Source: Thermosyntropha sp.
GTDB taxonomy: Bacteria; Bacillota; Syntrophomonadia; Syntrophomonadales; Syntrophomonadaceae
Assembly: GCF_017656155.1 (NCBI RefSeq)
Contig: NZ_JACDOH010000012.1
Coordinates: 1-52,126, forward strand
Length of the DNA: 52,126 nt
Direction of reading: 5' to 3'
In this document: in pieces, positions 35,020 through 43,357 of the stretch
Numbering within the stretch: position 1 is the first letter of the stretch
Layout: each line of letters opens with the position of its first letter
Notes under the pieces: generated by a model
Seen by the model: only the letters and a program-made list of their open reading frames with translations
Databases searched by the model: none
Told to the model about the DNA's origin: nothing
Program-made: the position numbers and the translations under genes

Positions 35020-35035
35020 TTTTTTTTTTTTTTTT
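35020..35035 (+). repeat. T16 homopolymer tract
   Basis: Sixteen consecutive T follow GGGCTTG in the 290-base gap between the fusion gene and the secreted protein pair. No stable stem precedes it, so it is a weak terminator at best. It is a likely site of length variation and sequencing error. Confidence 0.7.
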
Positions 35036-35190
35036 CTGGTAAATTTATGTAAACAGCCTTAAATCTGACAGGGTGTATTTTTAAAGATGGGAGGGATTAA
35101 TTGTCTGCTAGATTTACTATGCTTAATAAAGATTATAGGGCAAGTCGGTTAATTTGAGTTGGTAATTTTACAAAATTGGGGGGATAGAAA

Positions 35191-35847
35191 ATGCGTATGA
35201 AAGTTAATTGTGTTTTATTGTTAATGATGGTCTTTTTACTTGGAACCTGTTCTATAGCTAATGCAGTTGGATTTCCTGAGTATAATAATTCAGATTTATC
35301 TAATGTAAATGAATTTTCCTCTTTGGATTTTTTTGATGAAGAAAAAATAAAAGATAAGTTACAAGATATTGTACTCTATCCTAATGAAACTCCCCAAACT
35401 ATTGTCTTTAATGATGGTAGTAGTATAACTTTTACTTTTTATAGAAGTGTTGAAAAAGTCAATAGTGGTAGTTTAAATATTCATAGTGATAATGGTATCA
35501 TACCTCAACCACTTTCTGTATTGAGATATAGTGATTCGATTAGTGCTGAATACAGATCTGAACAAGGAAGTGGTCCTGTAGTACTTGTTTATACAATACA
35601 TGTAACTTGGGATGGACATGAAACTTTAAATCGTGCTACCTTGATTAGTCACCATGATTCATTAGAGAAAAAAATTCCTATAATAGCACGAGCTAAAGGA
35701 ACTAGGGAAGTAAAGACAAATGGAGAGTATATTTTAGTTAGAGGTGGATGGCAGGCTAGTATTCCTGGATTAGGTGGATATGTTTCTCATACATATGAGT
35801 TTCGTGGAAATCCTGATGGATCGGCCTATATGAATATGATAAGCTAG
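35191..35847 (+). CDS. Secreted protein of unknown function (paralogue 1)
   Basis: This 218-residue protein has a clear signal peptide (CVLLLMMVFLLGTCSIANA). No family was recognised. The mature part is rich in Asn, Ser and beta-strand-like segments: TIVFNDGSSITFTFY in the first half, and VTWDGHETLNRATLI then YVSHTYEFRGNPDGSAYMNMIS at the end. It shares the FxDGS block and the final EFxGxPDGS block with the next gene, so the two are paralogues. No cysteine remains after the signal. ATG follows GGGGGGAT. Codon use is visibly more AT-rich than in flanking genes, hinting at acquisition by transfer. Confidence 0.75.
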   Translation: MRMKVNCVLLLMMVFLLGTCSIANAVGFPEYNNSDLSNVNEFSSLDFFDEEKIKDKLQDIVLYPNETPQTIVFNDGSSITFTFYRSVEKVNSGSLNIHSDNGIIPQPLSVLRYSDSISAEYRSEQGSGPVVLVYTIHVTWDGHETLNRATLISHHDSLEKKIPIIARAKGTREVKTNGEYILVRGGWQASIPGLGGYVSHTYEFRGNPDGSAYMNMIS

Positions 35848-35865
35848 GAAAAGGGGAGGAGACTA

Positions 35866-36438
35866 ATGAAAAAGATTTTTTATGTTACAGTTTTTTTATT
35901 TTTTATACTTGGAATGACTGGTAATGCATTTGCGACTGATAGCTTATTAAATCAAAATCCAGATGCGTTAAATCCGAAGGTAGTTTATGAAAAACTTAAT
36001 GGAATAAGGCTTACTTCTGAAAATCCTACTAAAACAATTATATTTGATGATGGAAGTAAGGCTGTAATAGAGGTTGTTGACTTAGCAACTAACAATAATG
36101 AAGATGGTAGATATATAAAGGCAGTTAGTTATACAGCTTCAATTGGGCCATTTGATACTAAATATACGATTGGTGCTGATTGGGAAGTAGTTGGCTTTGA
36201 TAAGGTACGTTTAAATGATCATTGGGATGATGTTGTAGCAGATATAAATGTTAAAGTAACTAGATTTCCTACTAAAGATGGTAATACATATGGTCATAAT
36301 GTTAAAGTTTGGGGTTCTGTTAGTTATATGATTAAAAAACCATATCCTTTTGGACAACTACGCCATTTTGAATTTAAGGGTTATCCAGATGGTTCATGTA
36401 CAATAAGTCCTATAAGTAGTTATCCTGGTTGCCCATAG
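35866..36438 (+). CDS. Secreted protein of unknown function (paralogue 2)
   Basis: This 190-residue protein has a signal peptide (KKIFYVTVFLFFILGMTGNAFA). It shares with its upstream neighbour the blocks TIIFDDGSKAV, YTIGADW, HWDD and RHFEFKGYPDGSCTISPIS, in the same order and spacing. Two cysteines occur near the C-terminus. No family was recognised. It lies 18 bp downstream of the first copy behind GGGGAGGAG, so the pair is one operon. The DNA is AT-rich with A/T-ending codons. The tandem duplication and export suggest a surface or secreted role; nothing in the sequence shows an enzyme site. Confidence 0.75.
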   Translation: MKKIFYVTVFLFFILGMTGNAFATDSLLNQNPDALNPKVVYEKLNGIRLTSENPTKTIIFDDGSKAVIEVVDLATNNNEDGRYIKAVSYTASIGPFDTKYTIGADWEVVGFDKVRLNDHWDDVVADINVKVTRFPTKDGNTYGHNVKVWGSVSYMIKKPYPFGQLRHFEFKGYPDGSCTISPISSYPGCP

Positions 36439-36847
36439 TTTGTAATTATTGATAATTACTAAGTTTTTCCATAAGCTATTGTATTAATTATTTGATTAAT
36501 AGATTAAGGGTTTTACATAATCAGTTTCCGTACCCATAAATATTCAAATGATGTTATACATTGTGAATTGATTATTAACACATTGATATATTATCTGCCG
36601 AAGGCTTTTTTAAGGACTAATTATGCGAAACCCTTGGCTTTGTTCTATTAATATAGTTTCTTGAGTAAAACGAATGAAAACCATTCAAGTGATAATAACA
36701 ATTGAGCAATTAGGGGCGGTTCTGATTTGACGGTTTTTACCATAAAAAGTAAAAGCGTTAAAAAGAACCGCCAGGCTATGTAAAGGGTAGAGGCCAGAGA
36801 AAAGGTAGCCTTTGTACAGTTACCGGTCATAAGAGAGGAGAATTTTA
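36439..36847 (+). other. Gap with a structured leader candidate
   Basis: This stretch of about 400 bases holds no gene. GGCGGTTC (36715-36722) can pair with GAACCGCC (36765-36772). Just after it AGGCTA and TAGCCT can form a second helix before the GAGAGGAG site of the next gene. The folded leader matches no riboswitch I recognise. Confidence 0.4.
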
Positions 36848-37534
36848 ATGTATGGTGCAGCAAAAAGGTATTTTACCTGGATTCAGGGTAATTTCGTCAA
36901 TTTTGTGCTGGTAATTATTACTCACTTTTTTTTATCCTTTATACCGATAATAACTGGTTTTTACGATTCAGTCATGGTCGACTTTGTTTTTTGGGGTATT
37001 TACTGGGTTTTTGAGTTATTTTGGGTGATTATTTTTTTAAATCTTTTAAATGCAGATTCTGTGCAAATTATAAACTGCCAGAGGATATTTTATGACAGCA
37101 TAAAAATTTTGCCTAAAATGCTTTTGGGGGTCATTGTATTACTCAGTATCGTTGCAGCTTTTATGTTGGCTCTTTTGGAAATTATCAACCTTGATCCTAT
37201 CAGGCAGATGTTTTTGCTGGCGGTATGTATTTTTATTATTTTTTTTCTGTTTTCAATGGTTTTGTATGTTCCCATCATAATTATTAATGAAGATAGCGGG
37301 GTTGTTGAGGCATTGAAGATCAGCCTTAAATTGGCATGGAGTAAGAATAATATACTGCTTCTTTGTTTGGGCAGCCTGGTCGGGATTTTATCAAAGATTA
37401 TATCAGTTGGTTTTGTTTTTTCCAAATCGTATGTGTTATTTACAGTGAGCGATGGAATTATTACTGCATTTCTCTTAAGTTATATATTTGCAGTTCTTTA
37501 TTATAATTATTTGAGGTCGGACTGTGGGAGCTAG
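36848..37534 (+). CDS. Polytopic membrane protein of unknown function
   Basis: This 228-residue protein has six hydrophobic segments (among them FVNFVLVIITHFFLSFIPII, LLGVIVLLSIVAAFMLALL and FLLAVCIFIIFFLFSMVLYV). A charged block, NEDSGVVEALKISLKLAWSKN, lies between segments 4 and 5. The VVEALKISLKLA pattern recalls membrane domains found in DUF975- or GPDPase-type integral proteins, but no family is certain. ATG follows AGAGAGGAG. It is preceded by a possible structured leader and followed by an intron remnant. Confidence 0.7.
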   Translation: MYGAAKRYFTWIQGNFVNFVLVIITHFFLSFIPIITGFYDSVMVDFVFWGIYWVFELFWVIIFLNLLNADSVQIINCQRIFYDSIKILPKMLLGVIVLLSIVAAFMLALLEIINLDPIRQMFLLAVCIFIIFFLFSMVLYVPIIIINEDSGVVEALKISLKLAWSKNNILLLCLGSLVGILSKIISVGFVFSKSYVLFTVSDGIITAFLLSYIFAVLYYNYLRSDCGS

Positions 37535-37546
37535 TTCAATTATTTA

Positions 37547-37740
37547 TGCGGGATGGGTTTGATAGCAAGGGACTGCCTGGTCAGGGAGTCCCTTGTTACT
37601 TTGCTCAGCATGTTCGCTGAGTCGATGGGTAGGAAGAAACCCTGTCGCCTAACCAGCAGGAAGACGATCAATAGGCAAGGGTGTTTACTGGTAACAGTGG
37701 GATCTGAAGGAAACTGAGGGGTGAGTGGGAGTGGGGTGCC
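37547..37740 (+). mobile_element. Group II intron remnant (5' RNA domain only)
   Basis: The stretch has the flavour of domain I of bacterial group II introns. A GGGACT/AGTCCC hairpin lies at about 37570-37592, and GGCAAGGGTGTTTACTGG followed by GGATCTGAAGGAAACTGA lies near 37672-37720. The latter closely matches the conserved GCAAGGGTGTCC...GGAATCTGAAGGAAGC of many clostridial introns. No reverse transcriptase frame and no 3' domain V follow, so it is a truncated remnant. Boundaries are approximate. Confidence 0.5.
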
Positions 37741-37773
37741 AAGCAAAAAGTCGCAAATTTTTTTAATGTGTGC

Positions 37774-37798
37774 TATAATATTTGCGTGCGCATACAAT
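37774..37798 (+). promoter_or_regulatory. -10 element and possible operator ahead of the marR gene
   Basis: TATAAT at 37774-37779 is followed by TTTGCGTGCGCATAC, with a TGCG-TG-CGCA inverted repeat, about 22 bp before the GTG at 37821. It is a plausible MarR self-regulation site. No good -35 is seen, which fits a regulated promoter. Confidence 0.4.
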
Positions 37799-37820
37799 TT
37801 TATTAAGGAGATGAAAGATA

Positions 37821-38237
37821 GTGAAGGAGGAAAAGCTTTTTTTACATCTGGGCAGTATTATGAAAAAGATACGCCGCATGATGGATAAGGAGTTATATTT
37901 TTTGGGTATAACCCATACTGAGATGAGGCTGCTTATGCTTATTTATAATGCGGAAGGCACAACCCAGGAAGAAATTTCTTCCAGAATAGAAATTGACCGG
38001 AGTAATGCCAGCCGTTCGCTTAAAAAATTAGAAAATATGGATTATATAAAAAGAGTAAAAGATGAACAAGACAGCCGCACTTACAGGATATTGGTAACGG
38101 AGAAAGGCTGGGAGATAAGGAAGCAGATTTTTGAAGCCAAAGAAAAGATACGGGATCGGTTTGTTAAGGGGATTGATGAGGAAGAAGTGGAAATTTTGGT
38201 TGCTTTATTGGAAAAGATTGACCGAAATTTGGGTTGA
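37821..38237 (+). CDS. MarR-family transcriptional regulator
   Basis: This 138-residue winged-helix protein contains GTTQEEISSRIEIDRSNASRSLKKLENMDYIKRVKDEQDSRT (split here: recognition helix RSNASRSLKKLE, wing DEQDSRTYRILVTEKG). That is the classic MarR layout, with a dimerising N- and C-terminal helix pair. GTG at 37821 follows AAGGAGATG. A MATE efflux gene begins 41 bp downstream on the same strand, so the pair most likely forms a self-repressed drug-efflux operon. The inducer is unknown. Confidence 0.9.
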   Translation: MKEEKLFLHLGSIMKKIRRMMDKELYFLGITHTEMRLLMLIYNAEGTTQEEISSRIEIDRSNASRSLKKLENMDYIKRVKDEQDSRTYRILVTEKGWEIRKQIFEAKEKIRDRFVKGIDEEEVEILVALLEKIDRNLG

Positions 38238-38278
38238 TTGGAGTCAATATGTTTAATTGGAAGAATTGAGGTGAGATA

Positions 38279-39631
38279 ATGCAGGAACAGAGTGTGCGTT
38301 TGGGTACTGATGATATAAAGAAACTGCTTATAAGTTTGTCTACACCAGCGATGGTAGGTATGCTGGTAACAGGTATCTATAATATCGTTGATGCCATATT
38401 CATAGGTAAAGGAGTGGGAACTCTAGGATTAGCTGGCGTTTCGGTGGCTTTTCCTATGCAGATGATTTTGATGGCTTTAGCCGGTGCGGTAGGAATAGGC
38501 GGAGGTTCCATTATCTCAAGGCGTTTGGGAGCTTCTCGCTTAAAAGAGGCTAATCAGGTTCTGGGTAATGTAATTATCTTAGTAATAATTATAGGGGTTA
38601 TAAATGCAGTGTGCGGGATTTTATTCATAAATCCCATACTCAGGTTATTTGGAGCTACTGCAGCTATTTTACCTTATGCCCGGGATTTTTTGAGTATAAT
38701 TTTGTTGGGTTCGGTGTTTTACGGTTTGGCTATGTCTTTTAATAATATAGCCCGGGCAGAAGGAAATGCACGTATGGCCATGTGGACTATGATTTTTTCA
38801 GCAGTAATTAATACGGCTCTGGCTCCTTTATTTATTTTTGGCTTTCGCTGGGGGCTGAAAGGTGCTGCTTTGGCTACGATAATTGCTCAGGCGTGTGCTG
38901 CCTCTTATATGGTGGCGTATTTTATCAGAGGCAACAGTACTTTGCGTATATCCTGGGATTACATGCGATTAAACCCTTCCATAATAAAGGAAATAATTTA
39001 TGTGGGGTCTTCAGCCTTTGGACGGCAGGCTGCAGATAGTATAATGTTTATTGTAGTAAATAACGTACTGGCTTTTTATGGCGGGGATTTGTCCATAGCT
39101 GTTTTTGGAGTAATCAATCGGGTTTTGATGATAACTATTATGCCCATTTTAGGCATAGTACAGGGTATGCAGCCTATTGTCGGATATAATTATGGGGCTG
39201 ATGATTGGGAAAGGGTTAAGTCTGTCTTGCTGCTTGCAGTTAAATATGCCAGCATTTTGGCCGTGATGGCTTTTATCTTGGTGATGATTTTCCCGGAATG
39301 TATCATACGGATTTTTTCCAGCGATACCCTGCTTATAAATCAGGGTTCTGCGGCTTTACGGGCAATTTTTGCCGCCGTTTTTCTGATAGGTGTACAGATG
39401 GTTTTGGCAGGATTTTATCAGGCACTGGGTAAAGCCAAACAGGCTTTGATTTTAGGTATGGCCAGACAGATACTGTTTTTGATACCCCTGGTTTTGGCGT
39501 TATCTCATATCTGGGGAGTGAAAGGGGTATGGGCGGCTTTTCCTTCTGCTGATATCTGTGCTTTTATATTTACTCTGCTTATTTTTTACAATGATGCAGG
39601 TAAGAAGTGGGTTTATGAACGGGCTGAATAA
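38279..39631 (+). CDS. MATE-family efflux transporter
   Basis: This 450-residue protein has twelve membrane segments in two homologous halves, typical of MATE antiporters: STPAMVGMLVTGIYNIVDAI in helix 1, GVSVAFPMQM, GGGSIISRRLGA, and PIVGYNYGADDWERVK in the second half. It exports cationic drugs or metabolites in exchange for Na+ or H+. ATG at 38279 follows TTGAGGTGAG. It lies downstream of a MarR regulator and has a terminator after its stop. It is a distant paralogue of the MATE gene near 48 kb. Confidence 0.92.
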   Translation: MQEQSVRLGTDDIKKLLISLSTPAMVGMLVTGIYNIVDAIFIGKGVGTLGLAGVSVAFPMQMILMALAGAVGIGGGSIISRRLGASRLKEANQVLGNVIILVIIIGVINAVCGILFINPILRLFGATAAILPYARDFLSIILLGSVFYGLAMSFNNIARAEGNARMAMWTMIFSAVINTALAPLFIFGFRWGLKGAALATIIAQACAASYMVAYFIRGNSTLRISWDYMRLNPSIIKEIIYVGSSAFGRQAADSIMFIVVNNVLAFYGGDLSIAVFGVINRVLMITIMPILGIVQGMQPIVGYNYGADDWERVKSVLLLAVKYASILAVMAFILVMIFPECIIRIFSSDTLLINQGSAALRAIFAAVFLIGVQMVLAGFYQALGKAKQALILGMARQILFLIPLVLALSHIWGVKGVWAAFPSADICAFIFTLLIFYNDAGKKWVYERAE

Positions 39632-39663
39632 AAACCGGGGAGTGAATTTACCCCCGGTTTTTT
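39630..39663. terminator. Bidirectional terminator between MATE and cadA
   Basis: AAAACCGGGG (39631-39640) pairs with the CCCCGGTTTTTT arm ending at 39663. Both flanks are A/T tracts, so it can serve both convergent genes. Confidence 0.85.
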
Positions 39664-39672
39664 AGATTTAAA

Positions 39673-41838
39673 TTATGATAAAGCTTTGTTGGAGCGGGAA
39701 AGGCGCATGCCGTTCAAGGTTACAGCCAGAGCGGTTCCCACGTCAGCCGCAACTGCCAGCCACATGGTGAGCATGCCGGGTATTATGAGAAGAAAGATTA
39801 ATATTTTTATGAGTACGGAAGCAAAGATATTTTGCTTTATTATTTTTACTGTCCTGCGGCTTAAGTTTATAATTTGAGGCAATGTTAACAAGTTGTTGGA
39901 CATAAGGACTATATCTGCTGTTTCCATAGCTATGTCAGCATTTTGGCTTCGCATGGCTATACCTATATCGGCAGAGGATAAGGCAGGGGCGTCATTTATT
40001 CCGTCTCCCACCATAGCCAGCTTGTATTTAGTTTTTATTTCTTTTACCGTATTTTCTTTATCTTCGGGTAGGAGACCGGCTTTAAAATGGGATAAGCCGA
40101 TTTTGTCTGCAATGCTGGCTGCCACTTTGTCATTATCTCCTGTCAGCATAATTATTTCTTCAATTCCTATTTTCTTAATTCCGGCTATAGCTTTTTTAGT
40201 TTCATCCCGCAAGACATCGGCTATACCGATTAACCCCAATATTTTTTGGGAGGAAGCCAGAACGACTACAGTTTGTCCTTCAGTTGCCAATTTCTCTATA
40301 TCTTCTTTGACTTCCCTTAAATCAATACCATTTTGTTCTATAAAAAGAGGGCTTCCTATATAGTACCTGTTCCCTTCTATAACAGCTGAAGCCCCTCTTC
40401 CCGGAACATTTTCAAAGTCATATGCCTGAAGAGGTGTTGTATTTCCAGATGCGGCATATTTTGTTACCGCTTGAGCCAACGGGTGTTCTGAATTTTTTTC
40501 TATGGCACAGGCCAGGCTCAAAAAGGTTTTTTCGTCACCGGATTTGAGAATGATTTTGTTGACTTCAGGTTTTCCTTTAGTAAGCGTTCCTGTCTTGTCA
40601 AAGGCAACAGCCTGAATACGTCCTAACTCTTCCAGATAGCTGCCTCCTTTTATGAGCACTCCTTTACGGGAAGCATTGCCTAAGGCAGAGACGATAGCTA
40701 CCGGGGTAGATATTACCAGGGCACAGGGACAGGCTATAAGGAGCAGGGCTAATCCCTGATAAATCCATTTATGCGCTTCCTGCCCCAGCAATAGAGGAGG
40801 AAGGGATGCTACCAGCAAAGCAATCAGGATAACTGCCGGAGTATAATAGGCAGCAAACCGGTCTACTGTCTGCTGAGCCGGGGAACGCTTAGCCTGGGAT
40901 TCTTCCAAGAGGTAAATTATTTTTTGCAAAGCAGTATCTTTATATGATTTAGTAGCTTTTATTTTTAAAACCCCGTTGGTGTTTAGGGTGCCGGCAAAAA
41001 CTTCATCTCCTGCTTCCTTATAAACAGGTACTGATTCTCCGGTAATAGGAGACTGGTCAACAGCAGAATTGCCGCTTACTACCATGCCGTCGACCGGTAT
41101 AGACTGACCGGGGCGCACCAGGACTATGTCGCCTATCGTAATCTGGTTTAACGGTTTTAATACTTCACCTTTATCGGTTATAACTAGTGCTTCTTTGGGC
41201 GTTAAGGCCATGAGATTTTTTATGGAATTTCTGGTTTTATCAAAGGTATAAGCCTGCAGGAAATTGCCCAGTGAATAAAGAAATACCACCATTATTCCTT
41301 CGGCTGTCTCACCTATGAAGACAGCACCGATAACTGCGATTATCATAAGTGCATTTATGTCAAGCTGCTTTAGTTTTATTAAGGTATTAAAGGCATTGCG
41401 CGCTGGCATAGCAATGCCGCCGATTATGCCGGCAATAAATAATAAATCTACCAGATGTGGATTTCCCCTCGCAAGCCAGATAATCCCTCCGACCAAAAGG
41501 CAAATGCCTGATATGATGAAAGAAATACCAAGAGGGTTGGTAAAAAGCAGATTTAAGAAGGTATTTTTTTCTTTTTCGTAAACTTTATCTTCTTCGGCTT
41601 CTATGGCTTCATAGCCTAAAAAACGGGTTAGCTTTATGATTTCGTCTTTATTTAGTTCTCCTTCCGCAAACTCCACTTTAAGTTTACCGCTGGCAAAATT
41701 TAATGAAGCGCTTATGACTCCGGGCATTTCCTGTACTGCTTTTTCCAGTTTGGCTGCACAGTTAGGACAGTCAAGTCCGGTAATATAAAGGCTGGTTTCA
41801 ACTGTTTCTGGGTTGTAAGCTAAGGCGTTTGACTTCAT
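39673..41838 (-). CDS. cadA: Heavy-metal P1B-type ATPase (Zn/Cd/Pb exporter)
   Basis: This 721-residue protein has one N-terminal HMA domain with the metal site GLDCPNCAAK. The pump core follows: PVDGMVVSGNSAVDQSPITGES (actuator), the CPx motif IACPCALVISTP in the sixth membrane helix, phosphorylation site FDKTGTLTKGKPE, SEHPLAQA, and MVGDGINDAPAL. The CPC motif with these residues is typical of Zn/Cd/Pb-exporting ATPases. It acts in the cytoplasmic membrane. It lies 24 bp after a CadC-type repressor, in one operon on the minus strand. Confidence 0.93.
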   Translation of the reverse strand: MKSNALAYNPETVETSLYITGLDCPNCAAKLEKAVQEMPGVISASLNFASGKLKVEFAEGELNKDEIIKLTRFLGYEAIEAEEDKVYEKEKNTFLNLLFTNPLGISFIISGICLLVGGIIWLARGNPHLVDLLFIAGIIGGIAMPARNAFNTLIKLKQLDINALMIIAVIGAVFIGETAEGIMVVFLYSLGNFLQAYTFDKTRNSIKNLMALTPKEALVITDKGEVLKPLNQITIGDIVLVRPGQSIPVDGMVVSGNSAVDQSPITGESVPVYKEAGDEVFAGTLNTNGVLKIKATKSYKDTALQKIIYLLEESQAKRSPAQQTVDRFAAYYTPAVILIALLVASLPPLLLGQEAHKWIYQGLALLLIACPCALVISTPVAIVSALGNASRKGVLIKGGSYLEELGRIQAVAFDKTGTLTKGKPEVNKIILKSGDEKTFLSLACAIEKNSEHPLAQAVTKYAASGNTTPLQAYDFENVPGRGASAVIEGNRYYIGSPLFIEQNGIDLREVKEDIEKLATEGQTVVVLASSQKILGLIGIADVLRDETKKAIAGIKKIGIEEIIMLTGDNDKVAASIADKIGLSHFKAGLLPEDKENTVKEIKTKYKLAMVGDGINDAPALSSADIGIAMRSQNADIAMETADIVLMSNNLLTLPQIINLSRRTVKIIKQNIFASVLIKILIFLLIIPGMLTMWLAVAADVGTALAVTLNGMRLSRSNKALS

Positions 41839-41862
41839 TTTTAATCCTCCCCTGTAAAAACT

Positions 41863-42246
41863 TCATTCATAGACATGCTCTAAGCCTTCTTTAAAGAGTT
41901 TTTCTACATGATGATCGTCTAATGAATAAAATAGATTTTTGCCTTCCCGGCGATACTTAACCAGTTTTTGGGTGCGCAAAAGCCTTAAGTGGTGAGAAAC
42001 TGCCGATTCAGACGAACCGGTTATTTCAGCTAAATCACATACGCATAATTCGTGGTTCATAAGGGCAAAAATAATCTTCACCCGGGTAGAGTCCCCTAAA
42101 GTCTTAAAAATTTGAGCTAAGGCCTGGGATTTATCTTCCGTCAGCATAATTTTCTTTACTTCCATTACTTTATCTTCATGGATAAAATGGGCTTCACAAA
42201 GTTCATTATCAAATTCTTCTTGAATTCGGTTTTCTTCTTTTTTCAT
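41863..42246 (-). CDS. cadC: ArsR/SmtB-family metal repressor, CadC-like
   Basis: This 127-residue winged-helix repressor contains LCEAHFIHEDKV near its start, ALAQIFKTLGDSTRVKIIFAL, the ELCVCDLAEITG metal-sensing segment of the recognition region, and SSESAVSHHLRLLRTQKLV. The CVC plus N-terminal Cys arrangement is that of CadC sensors of Cd, Pb and Zn. ATG at 42246 is chosen for its GGAGGTG site; an upstream ATG at 42267 has none. It represses the cadC-cadA operon from the operator directly upstream. Confidence 0.9.
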   Translation of the reverse strand: MKKEENRIQEEFDNELCEAHFIHEDKVMEVKKIMLTEDKSQALAQIFKTLGDSTRVKIIFALMNHELCVCDLAEITGSSESAVSHHLRLLRTQKLVKYRREGKNLFYSLDDHHVEKLFKEGLEHVYE

Positions 42247-42261
42247 TCTACACCTCCATTT

Positions 42262-42289
42262 AAACACTTGAACAATTATTCATATGTTT
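42262..42289. promoter_or_regulatory. CadC/SmtB-type operator
   Basis: AAACACTTGAACAA (42262-42275) faces TTATTCATATGTTT (42276-42289). The two halves are reverse complements at 11 of 14 positions, with the TGAA core typical of SmtB/CadC sites (TGAANANNTNTTCA type). It lies 15 bp before the cadC start. Confidence 0.7.
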
Positions 42290-42298
42290 AAAGTAAAT

Positions 42299-42330
42299 TA
42301 AAAACCCCTCTCTGTCAAGAAGGGTTTTTA
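42299..42330. terminator. Terminator at the end of the mannose operon
   Basis: AAAAACCCCT (42299-42308) pairs with the AGGGTTTTT arm (42321-42329). On the minus strand it stops the operon ending at 42338 before it runs into the cadC promoter. Confidence 0.7.
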
Positions 42331-42337
42331 AGATGAT

Positions 42338-43357
42338 TTAAGAAGTCTTTTCCATATCAGCCTGCTGTTTGATGAAACTTAACATAAGGGTATCGGTTAA
42401 GAGGAGGGATATTACCGCTTCAGCTCCTTGATTCAAGTTTACTCCCTCAGGGGTAAGGGCATCGTAGCATCCGCCGGTTTTTGGGTTATACAGGGAAAGT
42501 TGGTTTATGTTATATCCCCGGAACCATCTGTGGGCAAGGATAGCCAGTTCCAGGTATTCGCTTCCTCCGCTTAAACTGTAGGCTTCAAAACAGGCGAAGG
42601 CGGTAGAAGCGGCATCTACCGGCTGTTGGTCGTAAAGGGCCGGTTTTTTTCCTTGAAAATACCATCCGCGGTTTCCTATGATATTTAAATAAGATTTTTT
42701 AAAAAGCATACTGTTTAGAAAGCTGAGTGAGTCGTGGGCAATTTTTAAAGCTTTTTTATGCTCTTTTATTCCGTAATATGCCCATAAGGCTTGCGGTAGA
42801 ATACCGTTGCAGTAGGTGAGATAATTTTCAAACCATAAAAATTTGCGGGTATGATTAGCTTGATATAATGAAATTAAATAATCTGCTAGTTTATCTCTGA
42901 TACTTGAGTATTGTGCCGATATTTTTTCATTATCTATTTTGCATAAACCTAATAAAGTATAAGCAATAGCCCGGGGAGAACGGAAATGAATTGAAGAAGG
43001 CAAGGCGTCTTTTAACATTTTTTCGCACATTTTTTTTATATCGGTAAAAGGGCTGTTTATACCCAGACTGCAGGCAAGCAGAGCCCGTCCTACACTGTCT
43101 TCGGAATCAAAAGAAGCATAAAATTTTCCGTCCAGTTCAAAATTTGACCAGCTTTTATCAGCCCTCCTGGCTTTGAAAAGCCAGGAGGCATATTTATATG
43201 CCAAATCATAGCCTTCTTCCATATTTAAAGCTATAATAAGAGCCCGGGCATTGTCATCTAATGTATATCCGCTTAAAGGATCGGGAGAATCAAGCTTTGA
43301 GAACTGGAGTATGCCGTTTTCATCTGTAAGATTTAGAAAATGCCTATAATCCAGCAT
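42338..43357 (-). CDS. (alpha/alpha)6-barrel glycan-active protein of unknown reaction
   Basis: This 339-residue protein is all helical with repeated hairpins of the (alpha/alpha)6 glycosidase/epimerase class. YTLDDNARALIIALNM near residue 32 resembles a motif seen in proteins encoded next to family 4 glycosyltransferases. DSEDSVGRALLAC, PQALWAYYG, YDQQPVDAASTAFACFEAY and GCYDAL follow. The invariant acidic pairs could be catalytic. It starts inside the upstream GT4 gene (14-bp overlap), so the two products are made together. A glycoside hydrolase, lyase or epimerase acting on the same glycan is possible; the exact reaction is unknown. Confidence 0.65.
   Translation of the reverse strand: MLDYRHFLNLTDENGILQFSKLDSPDPLSGYTLDDNARALIIALNMEEGYDLAYKYASWLFKARRADKSWSNFELDGKFYASFDSEDSVGRALLACSLGINSPFTDIKKMCEKMLKDALPSSIHFRSPRAIAYTLLGLCKIDNEKISAQYSSIRDKLADYLISLYQANHTRKFLWFENYLTYCNGILPQALWAYYGIKEHKKALKIAHDSLSFLNSMLFKKSYLNIIGNRGWYFQGKKPALYDQQPVDAASTAFACFEAYSLSGGSEYLELAILAHRWFRGYNINQLSLYNPKTGGCYDALTPEGVNLNQGAEAVISLLLTDTLMLSFIKQQADMEKTS

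Noticed and set aside
37540-37797. Minus-strand open frame over the intron remnant
   Set aside because: It has no recognisable domain or ribosome site, and the RNA-like conserved strings on the plus strand explain the sequence better.
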